Position numbers and translations under genes: made by a program. The notes beneath the pieces were generated by a model that ran no database searches, was not told the DNA's origin, and saw only the letters and a list, made by a program, of their open reading frames with translations. A stretch of DNA of 64,000 nt from positions 1-64,000 of the forward strand of contig SGPL01000045.1 of the NCBI GenBank assembly GCA_004802705.1, written 5' to 3'. The DNA comes from Bondarzewia mesenterica (taxonomy: Eukaryota; Basidiomycota; Agaricomycetes; Russulales; Bondarzewiaceae). This document shows positions 23,491 through 34,300 of this stretch, piece after piece. Numbering within the stretch: position 1 is the first letter of the stretch; every line of letters starts with the position of its first letter.

Positions 23491-26400
23491 GTGTCTAACA
23501 GAGGAACGCAGTCCATGTCCGCCTCCGATGAAGTAAATGGGGCTATGCGACCTGTTCATTACTATGTGGAGACTACTTACCACTTGCATTCTAGGATCTC
23601 ACGAAGTAAGACGACGGTTAAATTTACTTCCATTCAGCTTGTTGGTCTTGCTTCTTCAAAGAAGATAGCCTCAATGCGATCCTGGGTCACAGTATCGTGA
23701 GTTGTGATATTCGGGTGGCCAACTACTGTTCTGCTCCAACTTTTTCTGCCTATCTTGTCCGAAAGCTCATTCAATTCATCTTTCTTCCAACTACTGCGGG
23801 CTAGAAGCTGTAGGTATTAGTATCCATCCTTCGTCGTTCTGAAGAGAGCGCTCGCCGGCATTCAAATGGATAACCTCGACATCTCGTCCAATTTGTGGCG
23901 TATCCATCTGATTATTTTCAGCGCCTCGAAGAGATGACGCCGCCTCTGAATGGCTGCATTACAAGAGTGAACGCCGATGATCGGGTGGATCACCCTTGGG
24001 GGTAAGTAATTCCTGTATGAACTCGTTCGGTGGAATGAGTCCAAGTACGGCCGTCGATGCTCTCCGTTTCCGGGCGTTCAACCATTGATTCGCGTCACTG
24101 TATAACGGACTCGGAGAAATCCAGTTCCGACCCGAGGAGGCAGAACTCTTGTTCTCATGGAGATTCATGCAAGCGGAGCAGCCGCATGCTCTGGGCTTAT
24201 GAGTTCTGAAGATATGAAGGTTCAGGGGCCCGAATATTAACTTTATTAGGAAGGGACATTGAGTCGGAAGACATGTAGGGACCTGCGTACGTACGTACCG
24301 ATGAATTTTGATCCGTTGTCTCATTCACCATGATGCCCCAGCTTCTCCATTGATCTCGATATCATCTGATGAACGCGAAGCCGCCGGTAGTGCATTGGCA
24401 TTTGCTATAAATCTGGCTAGCATCGTTTTTGAGTAGCTGTCAAAGTTTTGCATCTGCTGCGGACTGGTACAAAGAGAGAAACATGTCCGAAGCAACTCAC
24501 TGGTCCTCTTTCTCACAAAGTGATGTTCGTGAGAGAGGCATGCACAAACCGGGATGATTGGACTGCTCTTATTGATATGAAGAGGCTCTGCTCTCCAGGC
24601 AGACGGTACCCTTGACCCTCAAAGGCTTCATTGACCCCATGTTCTCCTCATACTGGGGTGATCTGACGTCGGAACTAGGGCGGATCAGAAGGATCGCCAG
24701 AACATAGTTGCGATCACATCAACTGCAAAGTGTAAGGCTTGTGCGGAGATGAGCGGTTCTTTTATTAGTTGGCGCCCACGAAAAAAGTCGAGACCGAGGA
24801 GAAACTTCCGAGGTACCATTGTGAAAGAACGCAACTGACATCTTGGCGTCGGGGGTTGCGACTGCGTGCGGGAAACACGTCGGAGGACAAAGTCATGATA
24901 TAACCTTTTTGGTCGCTGCGGGAGAAGATGGCTTTATCAAGGTTATGTATAGCTCCGGTGACGAATATATTGATCCTACTGTACCAGTCGGCGGGTTGCG
25001 CTTGCTTCACGAAATATGGCCCACAACGATAGGACATCATGGTTTGATCGGTACGGATCGGTTATTGTGCCTGCGCTATGAATACGCTGGAAGGGGAATC
25101 TGAATTGAATCAACGCTAGTGGGACCTCTGGCAAACGGCGTGGTGCCGTCAATCTTTACAATCAGGACGATGGAGCTCTCACCGGTCGTCGTGAAACCAC
25201 CGATCCCGATATTTTGGGACGGACCAGACTGACATGACGAGTCAGCCACGTCAAAGACGCAGTAACCCGTATCAGGGTGGTGATCGTGAAATGAGTCTGC
25301 ACAGCTCGATGTTGGTTTGGCTTCCGGTTGGCTGATCATGCAGTTTGAGACGAATTCTCGACCCGTGTCAAACAGTTGTACTATGGATAGAACATCGTTT
25401 AGAACATGACTGCGTAGAGCTGACAGTCGTGTCTATACGGACCTCTGATTCCATAACTTCGTATACTCTCTCGGAATGCGCTAGATGCGGGGATTGAAGC
25501 TCGCCGGCACTAGGACACTGTGGTATGGCCTAGTGTTGGTTGTTCCACAACACCATGGACCAAGCCAGGAGATGTCCGAACTGACAGTCGCCATGATCGG
25601 TCGACAAATTGCAACCGTCGTCCCAAAGAGCCTGGCAGAAAAACGACGGTGCATAGCATTCTCTGTCATCCAAAGGAAGAACAGGGATTCAAGTCGCTGT
25701 TCCGAGCCCTGGTTCCTAGGGCAGCCTAAACCATTAGATACTGGCAACTCCAGTTGCAATTATCAGCAAGTTCATGAGGACTCGATCGGTCCTTACTACT
25801 TAGACTAAAGAGGTCAATGCTCAGTGGACCAGCGCGCGTGTTGTAACACCGCATGATAAAGATTTTTGTTGATGACTCACTTTCAATGGGTAAAGGCATC
25901 AATGTATCATCGCGTGAATTGATTTTTTTTTTGGCCGTTCGTCGATGCTCGCAGTAATTCGCAAAGTCGCATTTCGAAGGAACACGTTCAATCGGATGAC
26001 TAATACATAAGAGGTGCCTCCGCGGATCAGCGGATGATCGATGACTCAGTCCGAACTCACTGGCCGCGGGCAACCACGGTGGCCGCCGTATAGTACCATC
26101 CTCAGGCTTGAGTCTCTTTCCGCAGAACTTCACGGGCGGCAGTGACCTATTTTCCAGCTTTCTAGACGCAACTTACCCGTTGCTCAGTGGCTTAATCTAG
26201 CGCAGGACGTGACGTTTCCGAGAGCGCTTTACCATCTGAGCTCATGAAGGTCAGTTCTACTAGCTACTACATAGCTACCTCCAAGAAAATGATCCATCTC
26301 CTTCTGAGCGGCGGCGAGTATGTTCAATTGTCAGTACGGCTCGAAGTTCCAGGTGAGCGTTCTTGGTATCACCCAAAAAGGTTCAGAGCCATTCAGAGCA

Positions 26401-26557
26401 TCCATGCCATGCCAAAAATAGCACCGCAATCTTGTTTCCGCATCGCTACAGCATCTCAAAGACCCGAGTTTCACGTTGGTGCGTCGTAATGCTCTTGATT
26501 TGCAATTCTGTCCTCATGCACCTTAAAAGTTGAGGATATAACGTTTCTTCTACAATC
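23491..26557. other. Intergenic, possible eroded gene pieces
   Basis: No supportable complete gene. A fragment at 23,594-23,699 (TVKFTSIQLVGLASSKKI, then MRSWVTVS, followed by a gtgagt donor) looks somewhat like the first strands of a C2-type domain. Such domains precede TPR-CHAT regions in some fungal proteins, but I could not connect it to the CHAT gene 2.9 kb downstream. The rest is featureless. Confidence 0.3.
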
Positions 26558-28975
26558 ATGCAAGAAGAATCGGATGCGAATTTGATTCGCGTTCGTTCGC
26601 TCATTAGCGAAGCTCTAATCAAGTTACATAACAGCAAGAGTCTTGAGGACGTAGGTGACCCCCTTCTGGCCTACGATCGAGCCTTGCACATCTCTCGAGG
26701 AGCCGATTCTGTAGCTCAGGAGCTTCTGGCTGACATGGTTCGTGATCTACGTTGAGCGGCCAGGAAGCGTAAGCGTGGATAAAATCAGCTCAGCTATCGA
26801 CTATCTTCACTCATCTCTAGAAGAATCGAGGTCTCAATATTATGGAGTAAATCTCAGGCTCGGTTTCCTCGGTGATCTGTACGACGCACGAGCTCGCGAA
26901 GCACTGGATCAGATGGCGATGTCCGGTCTTGAGGATATTTCCATGGTCTCAGACTTGGAAGACCAAGACGATGCTTTGATCAATTGGAAGGCCGCCATCG
27001 CTCTCACCACTGCAGGAGTGGCCCGGTCGCATTGGCTAAGTAGAATGGGTAGATGATCATCCAGGGGTATTATGACATTCGATTGAAGGAAAAAAGGACT
27101 CTTTCTCGTCTTGAGGAAGCCATCGCGTATCATGAGGAGGCCATACAGNCAATTCCTCGCGATCANCCCGATTACNCTGGATTCGCATTTCANCTCTCTC
27201 AATCCCATGCATGCCGAGCCACGGCTCGAATCATGCAAATGAACCATTCNGCGATTGATCCACAGGTCCAGGCGTCAGTNATACTNGACACTACCATCAC
27301 CTACCGTCGCCTGGTATCTCCAGATGTGGAGAATGTCCGNGAAAGTGTTCGATCTAACCATCAGTTGGGGCGAATGTTCTTTCANGACAACGCGGATGGA
27401 GTGGCNTTCACGGGNTTCTCCCGGGCCATGNATCTTTTGCTTCAGCTGGCATGGATTGGGATGGACGTGCATCAACAACGTCAGGAGCTCATAACTTCNT
27501 CTGGNGGGATAACGGGAAATGCGGTGGCNTGNTGTATCCAGTACGNTCAACTTGAACGAGCGGTCGAGTTCGTTGACCAGGGTCGATCTGTGCTCTGGCA
27601 GTCTGCTTTACAGGTTCGTANGCCGCTTGCAGATCTCATGAAAGTCGAGNCTGTGCTGGCACAACAAATCCAGTCAATATCNGACGANCTTCAAACCCTC
27701 GGGANGAGCGAAACCGNTCGNCGTCAGCAGTTGGCCGTTGAGTGGGAGCGGCTGGTGGGTCGAGTGAGATCCGTTCCCGGCTTTCATAGNTTTCTAGAGC
27801 AGAAGTCGTACAGCGAGCTTACGAAGGNAGCTGCGGCAGGGCCTGTCGTGATTGTCAATACATCCGAGTACCGATGCGACGCTCTCATCATCCCNTCTGA
27901 GACGGTCCCCCCNTTCGNTGTACCCNTTCCTGACATCGANCATCAGCATATCGNAANACTTGCATCCCAATTCAAAGAAACNCTGGCTAACTTNGGACGC
28001 TATGTTCGGGACACCGAACGACATTTTGTGGTGAAGAGGCTGCCAAAGAAGAATGTCGATATCAATTCAGTGCTNTCAGGCATCCTCGCGTATTTGTGGG
28101 ATACGATTGTNCTTCCTGTGCTCGACGCGCTTGGTATAAAAGTATGTCCATCAGGTATTGTGTAATGCAGAACTTCATTCATCACTTATTCTTTGCAGCA
28201 TTCTACTATTGTCGAGTCGGATTCTTTCCCGCGGGTTCTATGGTGCCCCATGGGCCCTCTTGCGTCCCTTCCTCTCCATGCTGCTGGAAAAGACGGCCTA
28301 AANGCCATGGACTTCATCGTCTCTTCCTACATCACAACGCTNACATCCATGCTCCGGCCCNTGACCAATTCGAATGCAAGAACTGATTCCCGTCGCATCC
28401 TCGTGATCGCTCAATCNGAAACACCAGGNGCGAAACGACTTCCTGAAGTATCAATTGAAGCAGAGNANGTCCGTCGCATTAACGGCGATGATGTTGTGAG
28501 AGTCCTTACAGGCGAAGCAGCCACTGTCCAGTCCGTCAGTGAAGCACTTGGNGANTGCAGNTGGGTGCATTTTGCTTGCCATGGAGTGCAGGATGGGTTN
28601 AACAGCCGGTTCCTGCTTCATGATGCACCCCTCTCCCTCGCCGCAGTTATGCNACGCGGAATGCAGAACGCTGAGCTCGCGTTCCTCAGCGCGTGCCAAA
28701 CTGCCAGTGGTGACGTGAAGGCTCCCGACGAGGCGATNCATCTTGCTGGCGGGCTACTGTTTGCCGGGTTTCAGAGCGTTGTCGCGACCATGTGGTCTAT
28801 CGTCGACGAGGACGGGCCGANTGTCGCTGCGGCATTCTATACCAAGCTGCGCGGCGATGGAGGAGCGACCGGCNTGGACGGCGCAGCNCTTGCTTTGCAC
28901 NACTCTGTACAAACTTTGCGAGCGCAAGGAAAACCATTGGTTCGATGGGTGCCCTTTATTCATGTAGGGCGNTGA
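26558..28975 (+). CDS. TPR-CHAT domain caspase-like protease
   Basis: CHAT is a caspase/separase-clan cysteine peptidase domain that is usually fused to TPR repeats. The start is the ATG at 26,558. Intron 1 is probably 26,742-26,793, and a clear intron lies at 28,142-28,198. The N-terminal part has helical TPR-like repeats, for example TLSRLEEAIAYHEEAI (about 27,090-27,150). A middle helical part includes QLERAVEFVDQGRSVLWQSA. The C-terminal CHAT domain (about 28,200-28,975) has RVLWCPMGPLASLPLHAAG and two catalytic motifs: His in WVHFACHGVQDG and Cys in LAFLSACQTASGDV. It ends with HLAGGLLFAGFQSVVATMWS. The frame breaks near 27,050, where one base seems missing between SRMG and YYDIRLKEK; this may be sequence error. 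Dozens of single Ns occur from 27,149 on. Substrate and role are unknown; in fungi and bacteria such proteins are linked to regulated cell death. The family identification is firm, the exact gene model is not. Confidence 0.85.
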
Positions 28976-29499
28976 TTTTTTCTATCNTNTNNNTCTNNNT
29001 CNTGCTTTTCGTTNTTTGAATTGGGAGNATNNTTTNNGNNNNTGGATGCANCTGATNAGTTGCANCNATGCTCTGNGANGTTTGCTGAAACCANCCTTNT
29101 GCTCTGCCAGTGTAGTTCTTGNCCAGAAACGTTCTTAGGCTTGTGACCACCGTGTATTCGTATATATGAACCTAGCTGCGGTTAGAAGACTGGCTGNCTT
29201 GNCATCTGTTTCANCTAGCTCTGCTGTCGATACCGACTCTCGCACTGGNGGCTGATNACAAATACTGCTGCAGCATTTCTNAGGNGAGGTATAGCTATGN
29301 GCGCANGGACATATTCCAATCGTCAACCGACGAGAAGCGTAGATGGTATTTCTTCATTCAAAGGTATTCTGCACATGGCTAGTCTATTTACTATGCCTAC
29401 CNGATCTCATATTGACCACTAAAGGATGGCATATAGATTGNGAGTAACTGGCATTCAATTTCGTACCCATGATCATAGCTCGATAACCATTTGGTGAGA
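28976..29499. other. CHAT gene 3' flank, N-rich
   Basis: Immediately after the CHAT stop codon the density of single-base Ns rises sharply (28,987-29,042), then falls off towards 29,440. No gene is seen. The region is probably 3' UTR and intergenic DNA. Confidence 0.5.
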
Positions 29500-30249
29500 A
29501 TTAAACACGCGGTGTTCTGATGAGGACATGATGGGGACGTACGCAGTTTGGATTGCCGACGACATGAAAAGAAGCGAGTGCGTGTACGAGCTGGACAATC
29601 TCAGCACAGGGTCTTGAATCCAGTGGTGACTCGGGGCGAAAACACGGTGCACTCTGATCGCTGATATGAGTAGAAAGCTGCAGTTTGTAGGAAGACACGG
29701 GGATGGAAAGACAAGGCCGCAAAATCGTTGAGATCCTTCGGTGCTTGGGTCACGGCGGGAAGTTCGAAAGGAAAATATTGGACTCTGGAAAACTCAGCGC
29801 GTGTGCATAACGCCGCGCAAAAACCGCCATGCGCACTCGCGCGCCGGCGTAACGCTCAAGGTCACTGACAGGCGGGAATGTTGAAGGCTGAGTTTGCCAG
29901 ATCCCAGCAAACATCGACTGGGAGTCGTGCGGACCGTCCCGCGCGCCATCATCATGGGGACGCCGGCACCTGACACCTTGATCTGAACATTGATCCAGGG
30001 CCCAGAGAATGTGAGAAGCAGGTTCAAGTCCATTAATGGTGGCTGTGTGACAGACTGTCAGGTCTGACAATTTGCTTCTTGAAGAAATCGACTTCGTGGT
30101 CCCTGAGAACGAGCACTGCAGCTGGTCATTTGGAGAGGGATATCTAGGCGGTGTATGATGATGATTTGGATGTCGCCTGCGCAAGGAGCGGGTATCAAAG
30201 TTCGCATTCGACTGTGCTCACCAACGATGTTTTCCAGGATCACCGAACA
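29500..30249. other. Intergenic or uncertain coding, minus strand
   Basis: Minus-strand frames of up to 144 codons overlap here (for example ERYAGARVRMAVFARRYAHA) but none is recognised and no coherent splice chain could be built. They may be later exons of the candidate gene to the right or simply open by chance. Confidence 0.25.
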
Positions 30250-31099
30250 AGTGATGTGAGCGAAAATAGCATATACATACCTCGGAATGTGCCTAGATGA
30301 CGCTCCGGAAAGTTGATAGGGCAATGGCAAGGCCAGATGTAGAGCAAGAGAGCGGTGTCTTTCGTATTGATTGGCAGATAAAGTATCCAATGCGCGCGGT
30401 GTTGGATGTACGGAGTAGGTACAGCATATGGAGAGTGACGAGAAGTGGGAGAATTTCTGAGGCTATCTGAGGTGAGACGTGTGATGCCTGTGGTGGTGGA
30501 ATTCCTGGATCGCAGAACTACTTACTTCCCGAAGGTGATATGCGCACGCAATTCTTTTGCGATGAAGGGAGTGGTTCCGTCTCCATTATTGGGAATAGAC
30601 TGTGCACGGCGAGAGGTGGCTCAGGAACGGTCGAGATGAAGAGAGCCTGATATCAGCAACTTGGCTAGGTGAGTCTTGACCATTCTTTCGCGAGTGAATT
30701 CGGAATACCGATGCTTCCGACGCCTGATAGCACACTGTCATCGCTTGCATCGCAAGACTTGACAAGTTGCAGTGCAGTAGTGACATGCTTCGGATTCACA
30801 TGATGGTTTGTTGAGTCACCCTCTAAGGGAGAATTCCAGCGAGACTGGCCTGGCGAGGCAGACAAAGACGATGAGGGGCTCGGCGCCCGTCGGTGATATT
30901 TGCGAAAGCGTGGACCTGGCTTCGCGATACCATCAATTGGGCATCTGATGAGGAGCGTGGGCGTGAGATGGGTAATTTTGGGTTGAGCTACGGTTGAGCG
31001 ACGGATATGAGAACGTCTGCAGCTGAGAACGGCATGGGCGGCATATACAGTGTTGAAGACGTGATCGTTGCGTGTGATGTCGTTTGAGAAGCGGGGCAT
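30250..31099 (-). CDS. Candidate multi-exon gene, unrecognised
   Basis: A possible minus-strand gene divergent from MET5. The ATG at 31,099 has a good context (aacaccATG) and opens a 144-codon frame: MPRFSNDITRNDHVFNTVYA, a basic Ser-rich part, then HVTTALQLVKSCDASDDSVL and IGIPNSLAKEWSRLT. A second segment at about 30,599-30,527 reads PNNGDGTTPFIAKELRAHIT and is followed by a gtaagt donor. A third, near 30,390, reads MDTLSANQYERHRSLALHLA. Donor and acceptor sites exist, but phases do not all agree, so the model is not firm. I recognise no domain. It could be a genuine lineage-specific gene or a pseudogene. Confidence 0.25.
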
Positions 31100-31323
31100 G
31101 GTGTTGAGTTCCTGAAAAGGAAATTTTTCTAATCAATTGCAACCGGATGAGGTGCTCGACTACAATTCGGAATTCGCTCAGTGGCTGAATATATATTCAA
31201 TTGCATGTTCTCCTCATTTCTTTCTTCATCTCGGACTGCGACGCCTGGACAAAAGTCAGCACCGCTTTCGTCTTTCAAAAAATCGCGTGCACATCTGACG
31301 TTATTTTCTTGCAGATTTGTGCC

Positions 31324-34300
31324 ATGTCGGCGACACCCTCCATCGCGGCCGTAGCACGCATTGCCTACCTGTCTTCCGACGTCGTTGTCGACTCCCAGTC
31401 CCCCGCCTTTTCTCCCTATTGGAAATCTCGTCAGAGCAGTGCTCATGCTGCTTCTATTGTTTCCATCCCACGTGCCGCAGATCCTGCATCTACACTTTTG
31501 CGTCACCCTTCGGCGTCTTTGCTCGCGTACACTACTTCCTCCTCTTCGGCTTTGACCCGCCTCCTCCCTCACCTCCCTGAGCTCTCTTCGTTGCCTCTTG
31601 TCATACATCTTGCAGCGGAAAACGACCTTTCTGACGCTCTCATTCTTCGCTCGGCCGTTCCATACTTCATCCATTCATCCACCGCTCAGCAAGCACATGA
31701 CAATGCTCTGCTTGCCTCCCGTCTCGCGCGCTCGGAGAGAAAGGCTGTCGTTCATGTCTTCCACATTGGGACGCACGACGAGAAGGTCGAAGAGGTTGCA
31801 GAGGACCAGGTTCAACCTTTTTTTGATTGCAGAGAAGCGGTCAGCATCGAGGGGTAATGGTCACGCTCACAGTCCAAGTGTATCCCCTCCTGCTTCCCCC
31901 TTGGCTCAGTTACCGTCAGATCCTGCGACTTTCGAGGCACTCAAGGCCTACGAGTCTGCTGCCCTCTCTACTCTCGCTCTGGTACGTCGGACACAGCGCC
32001 CCACCAACCAGCGCGGTTCTTTAGCACCTCATACTGTTGTCTTCACGCTCGGACGTGCGACATTCGATTTTGATATCGACGGCGTCTCTTTCGTGGATAT
32101 CTCTCTCGTCACTCCATTCCCCTCTTCTCGCATCCTCAGCGCCATCCCGTCCTCTGCAAAGCACGTCATTGTACTCGAGCAAATCGGCAGGTGGTCTATG
32201 AAGTGGACTCCTCTTTTCCTCGAGATTATCACTGCAATTAACCATCAGAATTCAGAGGCACGTCCTGTTGTGCACAGTGCGACTCTTGGTGATGCCAGTA
32301 CCATTCAGTCCGATGACATCCTGAACCTCATCGAGAACGCGCAGTCTTTGCCCCCGTCAGAGCGTCTTATGCTCGGCCCTTCGACAAGTTCAGAGTCTAG
32401 TTCCGCGACGGCTCCCCAGGTCCCCAAGCACGAGTCTTCCTACACCAAGATTCTTTCTCACCTCTTCGGCGAGCGGATGGAGATTGCCAACGATCCCTCT
32501 CTCGTTCCCTCCCAAGGTGAGATGGCTACCAGCCCCGAGTTTGCATTGGGTCGCATCCGTGGAGAGCTCGAACAACGCTCAGAGCTCGTCAGCGCTGTCC
32601 AGGAGCTCATTCAGGACAGCAATATCGACCCCGACCTGCACGCGCTTCTCAGCCGCTGGGTTTGGGCCAAAAATGATGGTCTCAAGAGTCGTCAGCTGGG
32701 CGCCGAGATTGTGCAGACCCTTGAGGCCGCGCCCGTTTCTTCGCCGGCTGCTGTGCGCGTCCTTTCTCTTCGCTCGTACTTCCCAGCTTTGTCAAGGTGG
32801 ATCATCGGGTCTGATGCCTGGTCGTATGATCTTGGCGCTTCCGGTTTGCACCATGCTATTGCTTCGAGACTGAACATTAATATCCTCATCCTCGACACTC
32901 TCCCCTACTCCTCTCGCAACTTGGCTGATCCTCACCGTCGCAAGCATGATGTTGGCTTGTACGCCATGAACCACGGCGATGTCTATGTCGCTAGCGTAGC
33001 CGTCTACTCGTCTTACGCACAGGTCCTGCAGTCTCTCGTTGAAGCTGACAAGTTCAATGGGCCCAGTGTCGTCCTCGCGTATCTACCTTACGCAAGCGAG
33101 GACTCTCCTGCGCTTGAGCTCCTCAAGGAGACCAAGTTGGCTGTGGACACTGGTTACTGGCCGCTGTACCGCTGGGACCCGAGCAAGGAGCAGCAGGGCA
33201 AGGAGCCCTTCTCACTAGATTCGGACGCCATTAAGAATGACTTGCAGGCTTTCCTCGACCGCCAAAACCATCTCTCTCAGCTCGTGCGGTCGAAGCCCCA
33301 GCTCGCGTCGGAGCTCGTAGGCAGTCTTGGCGAGAGCGTGCGGGAGGCGAGGAAGAAGAAGGCACAGCAGTTGTACGATGAGTTGCTTGAGGGTATTGAC
33401 GCGCCGCCGCTATTGGTGCTCTACGCATCCGACGGTGGTGCCGCGGAAAAGAAGGCGAAGAGGCTGGCGCGTCGGGCGCAGGTGCGAGGTCTGTCAGTCA
33501 CCATTCACTTCCTGGACTCTGTGAGCCTCGAGGGTCTCGCTCAGGAGGAGCACGTTGTCTTTGTCACATCCACTGCCGGCCAGGGTGAACCCCCACAGAA
33601 CGCGAGGAATTTCTTCAAGGCGGTGAATGCTGCCATCGCCAAGGGCGAGAAGCCTCTCACTAACCTCAAATTCACTGTGTTCGGGATGGGCGACAGTCAC
33701 TATTGGCCACGACCAGAAGACGCGCATTACTACAACAAGCCGAGCAAGGACTTGGATACGAGGCTCGTGCAGCTTGGTGGCCAGCGGATAGCGGACTTCG
33801 GGCTTGGAGACGATCAGGATGCCGATGGATCGGAAACGGGATACAAGGCCTGGGAGCCGCTATTGTGGAAGGCGCTCGGCGTCGACTCGATCGAGGTGAC
33901 GGAGGCGGAGCCCGAGCCCATCACGAATGAGCACATCAAGATCGCATCGCAGTATCTGCGCGGCACCATCGCGGAGGGCCTGGAGGACACTAGCACCGCC
34001 GCGCTGGCGCCGAGCGACACTCAGCTCACCAAGTTCCACGGGATCTACCAGCAGGACGACCGTGACATCCGGGACGAGCGGCAGGCGCAGGGCGTCGAGC
34101 CCGCGTACTCGTTCATGATCCGTGTGCGGATGCCAGGTGGGGTGTGCACGGCCGCACAATGGTTGGCCATGGACCAAATTTCGGACGAGCATGGATGCGG
34201 CAATTTCAAGCTTACGACCAGACAGACGTTCCAGTTCCATGGTGTCATCAAGAAGCACCTCAAGCCTACAATCCAGGATATTAATAGGGCCCTCCTGGAC

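Noticed and set aside
23594..23699. C2-domain-like fragment upstream of the CHAT gene
   Set aside because: Only about 35 residues, similarity is by eye, and no exon chain links it to the CHAT gene.
26190..26250. tRNA-like A-box (agctcagatggtaaagcg) on the minus strand
   Set aside because: No B-box (GGTTCGA-type) and no acceptor-stem pairing at the right distance, so not called as a tRNA gene.
19001..31099. Gasdermin or other pore-forming partner next to the CHAT protease
   Set aside because: Looked for a second gene that would make a protease/pore-former pair; none of the frames resembles one.
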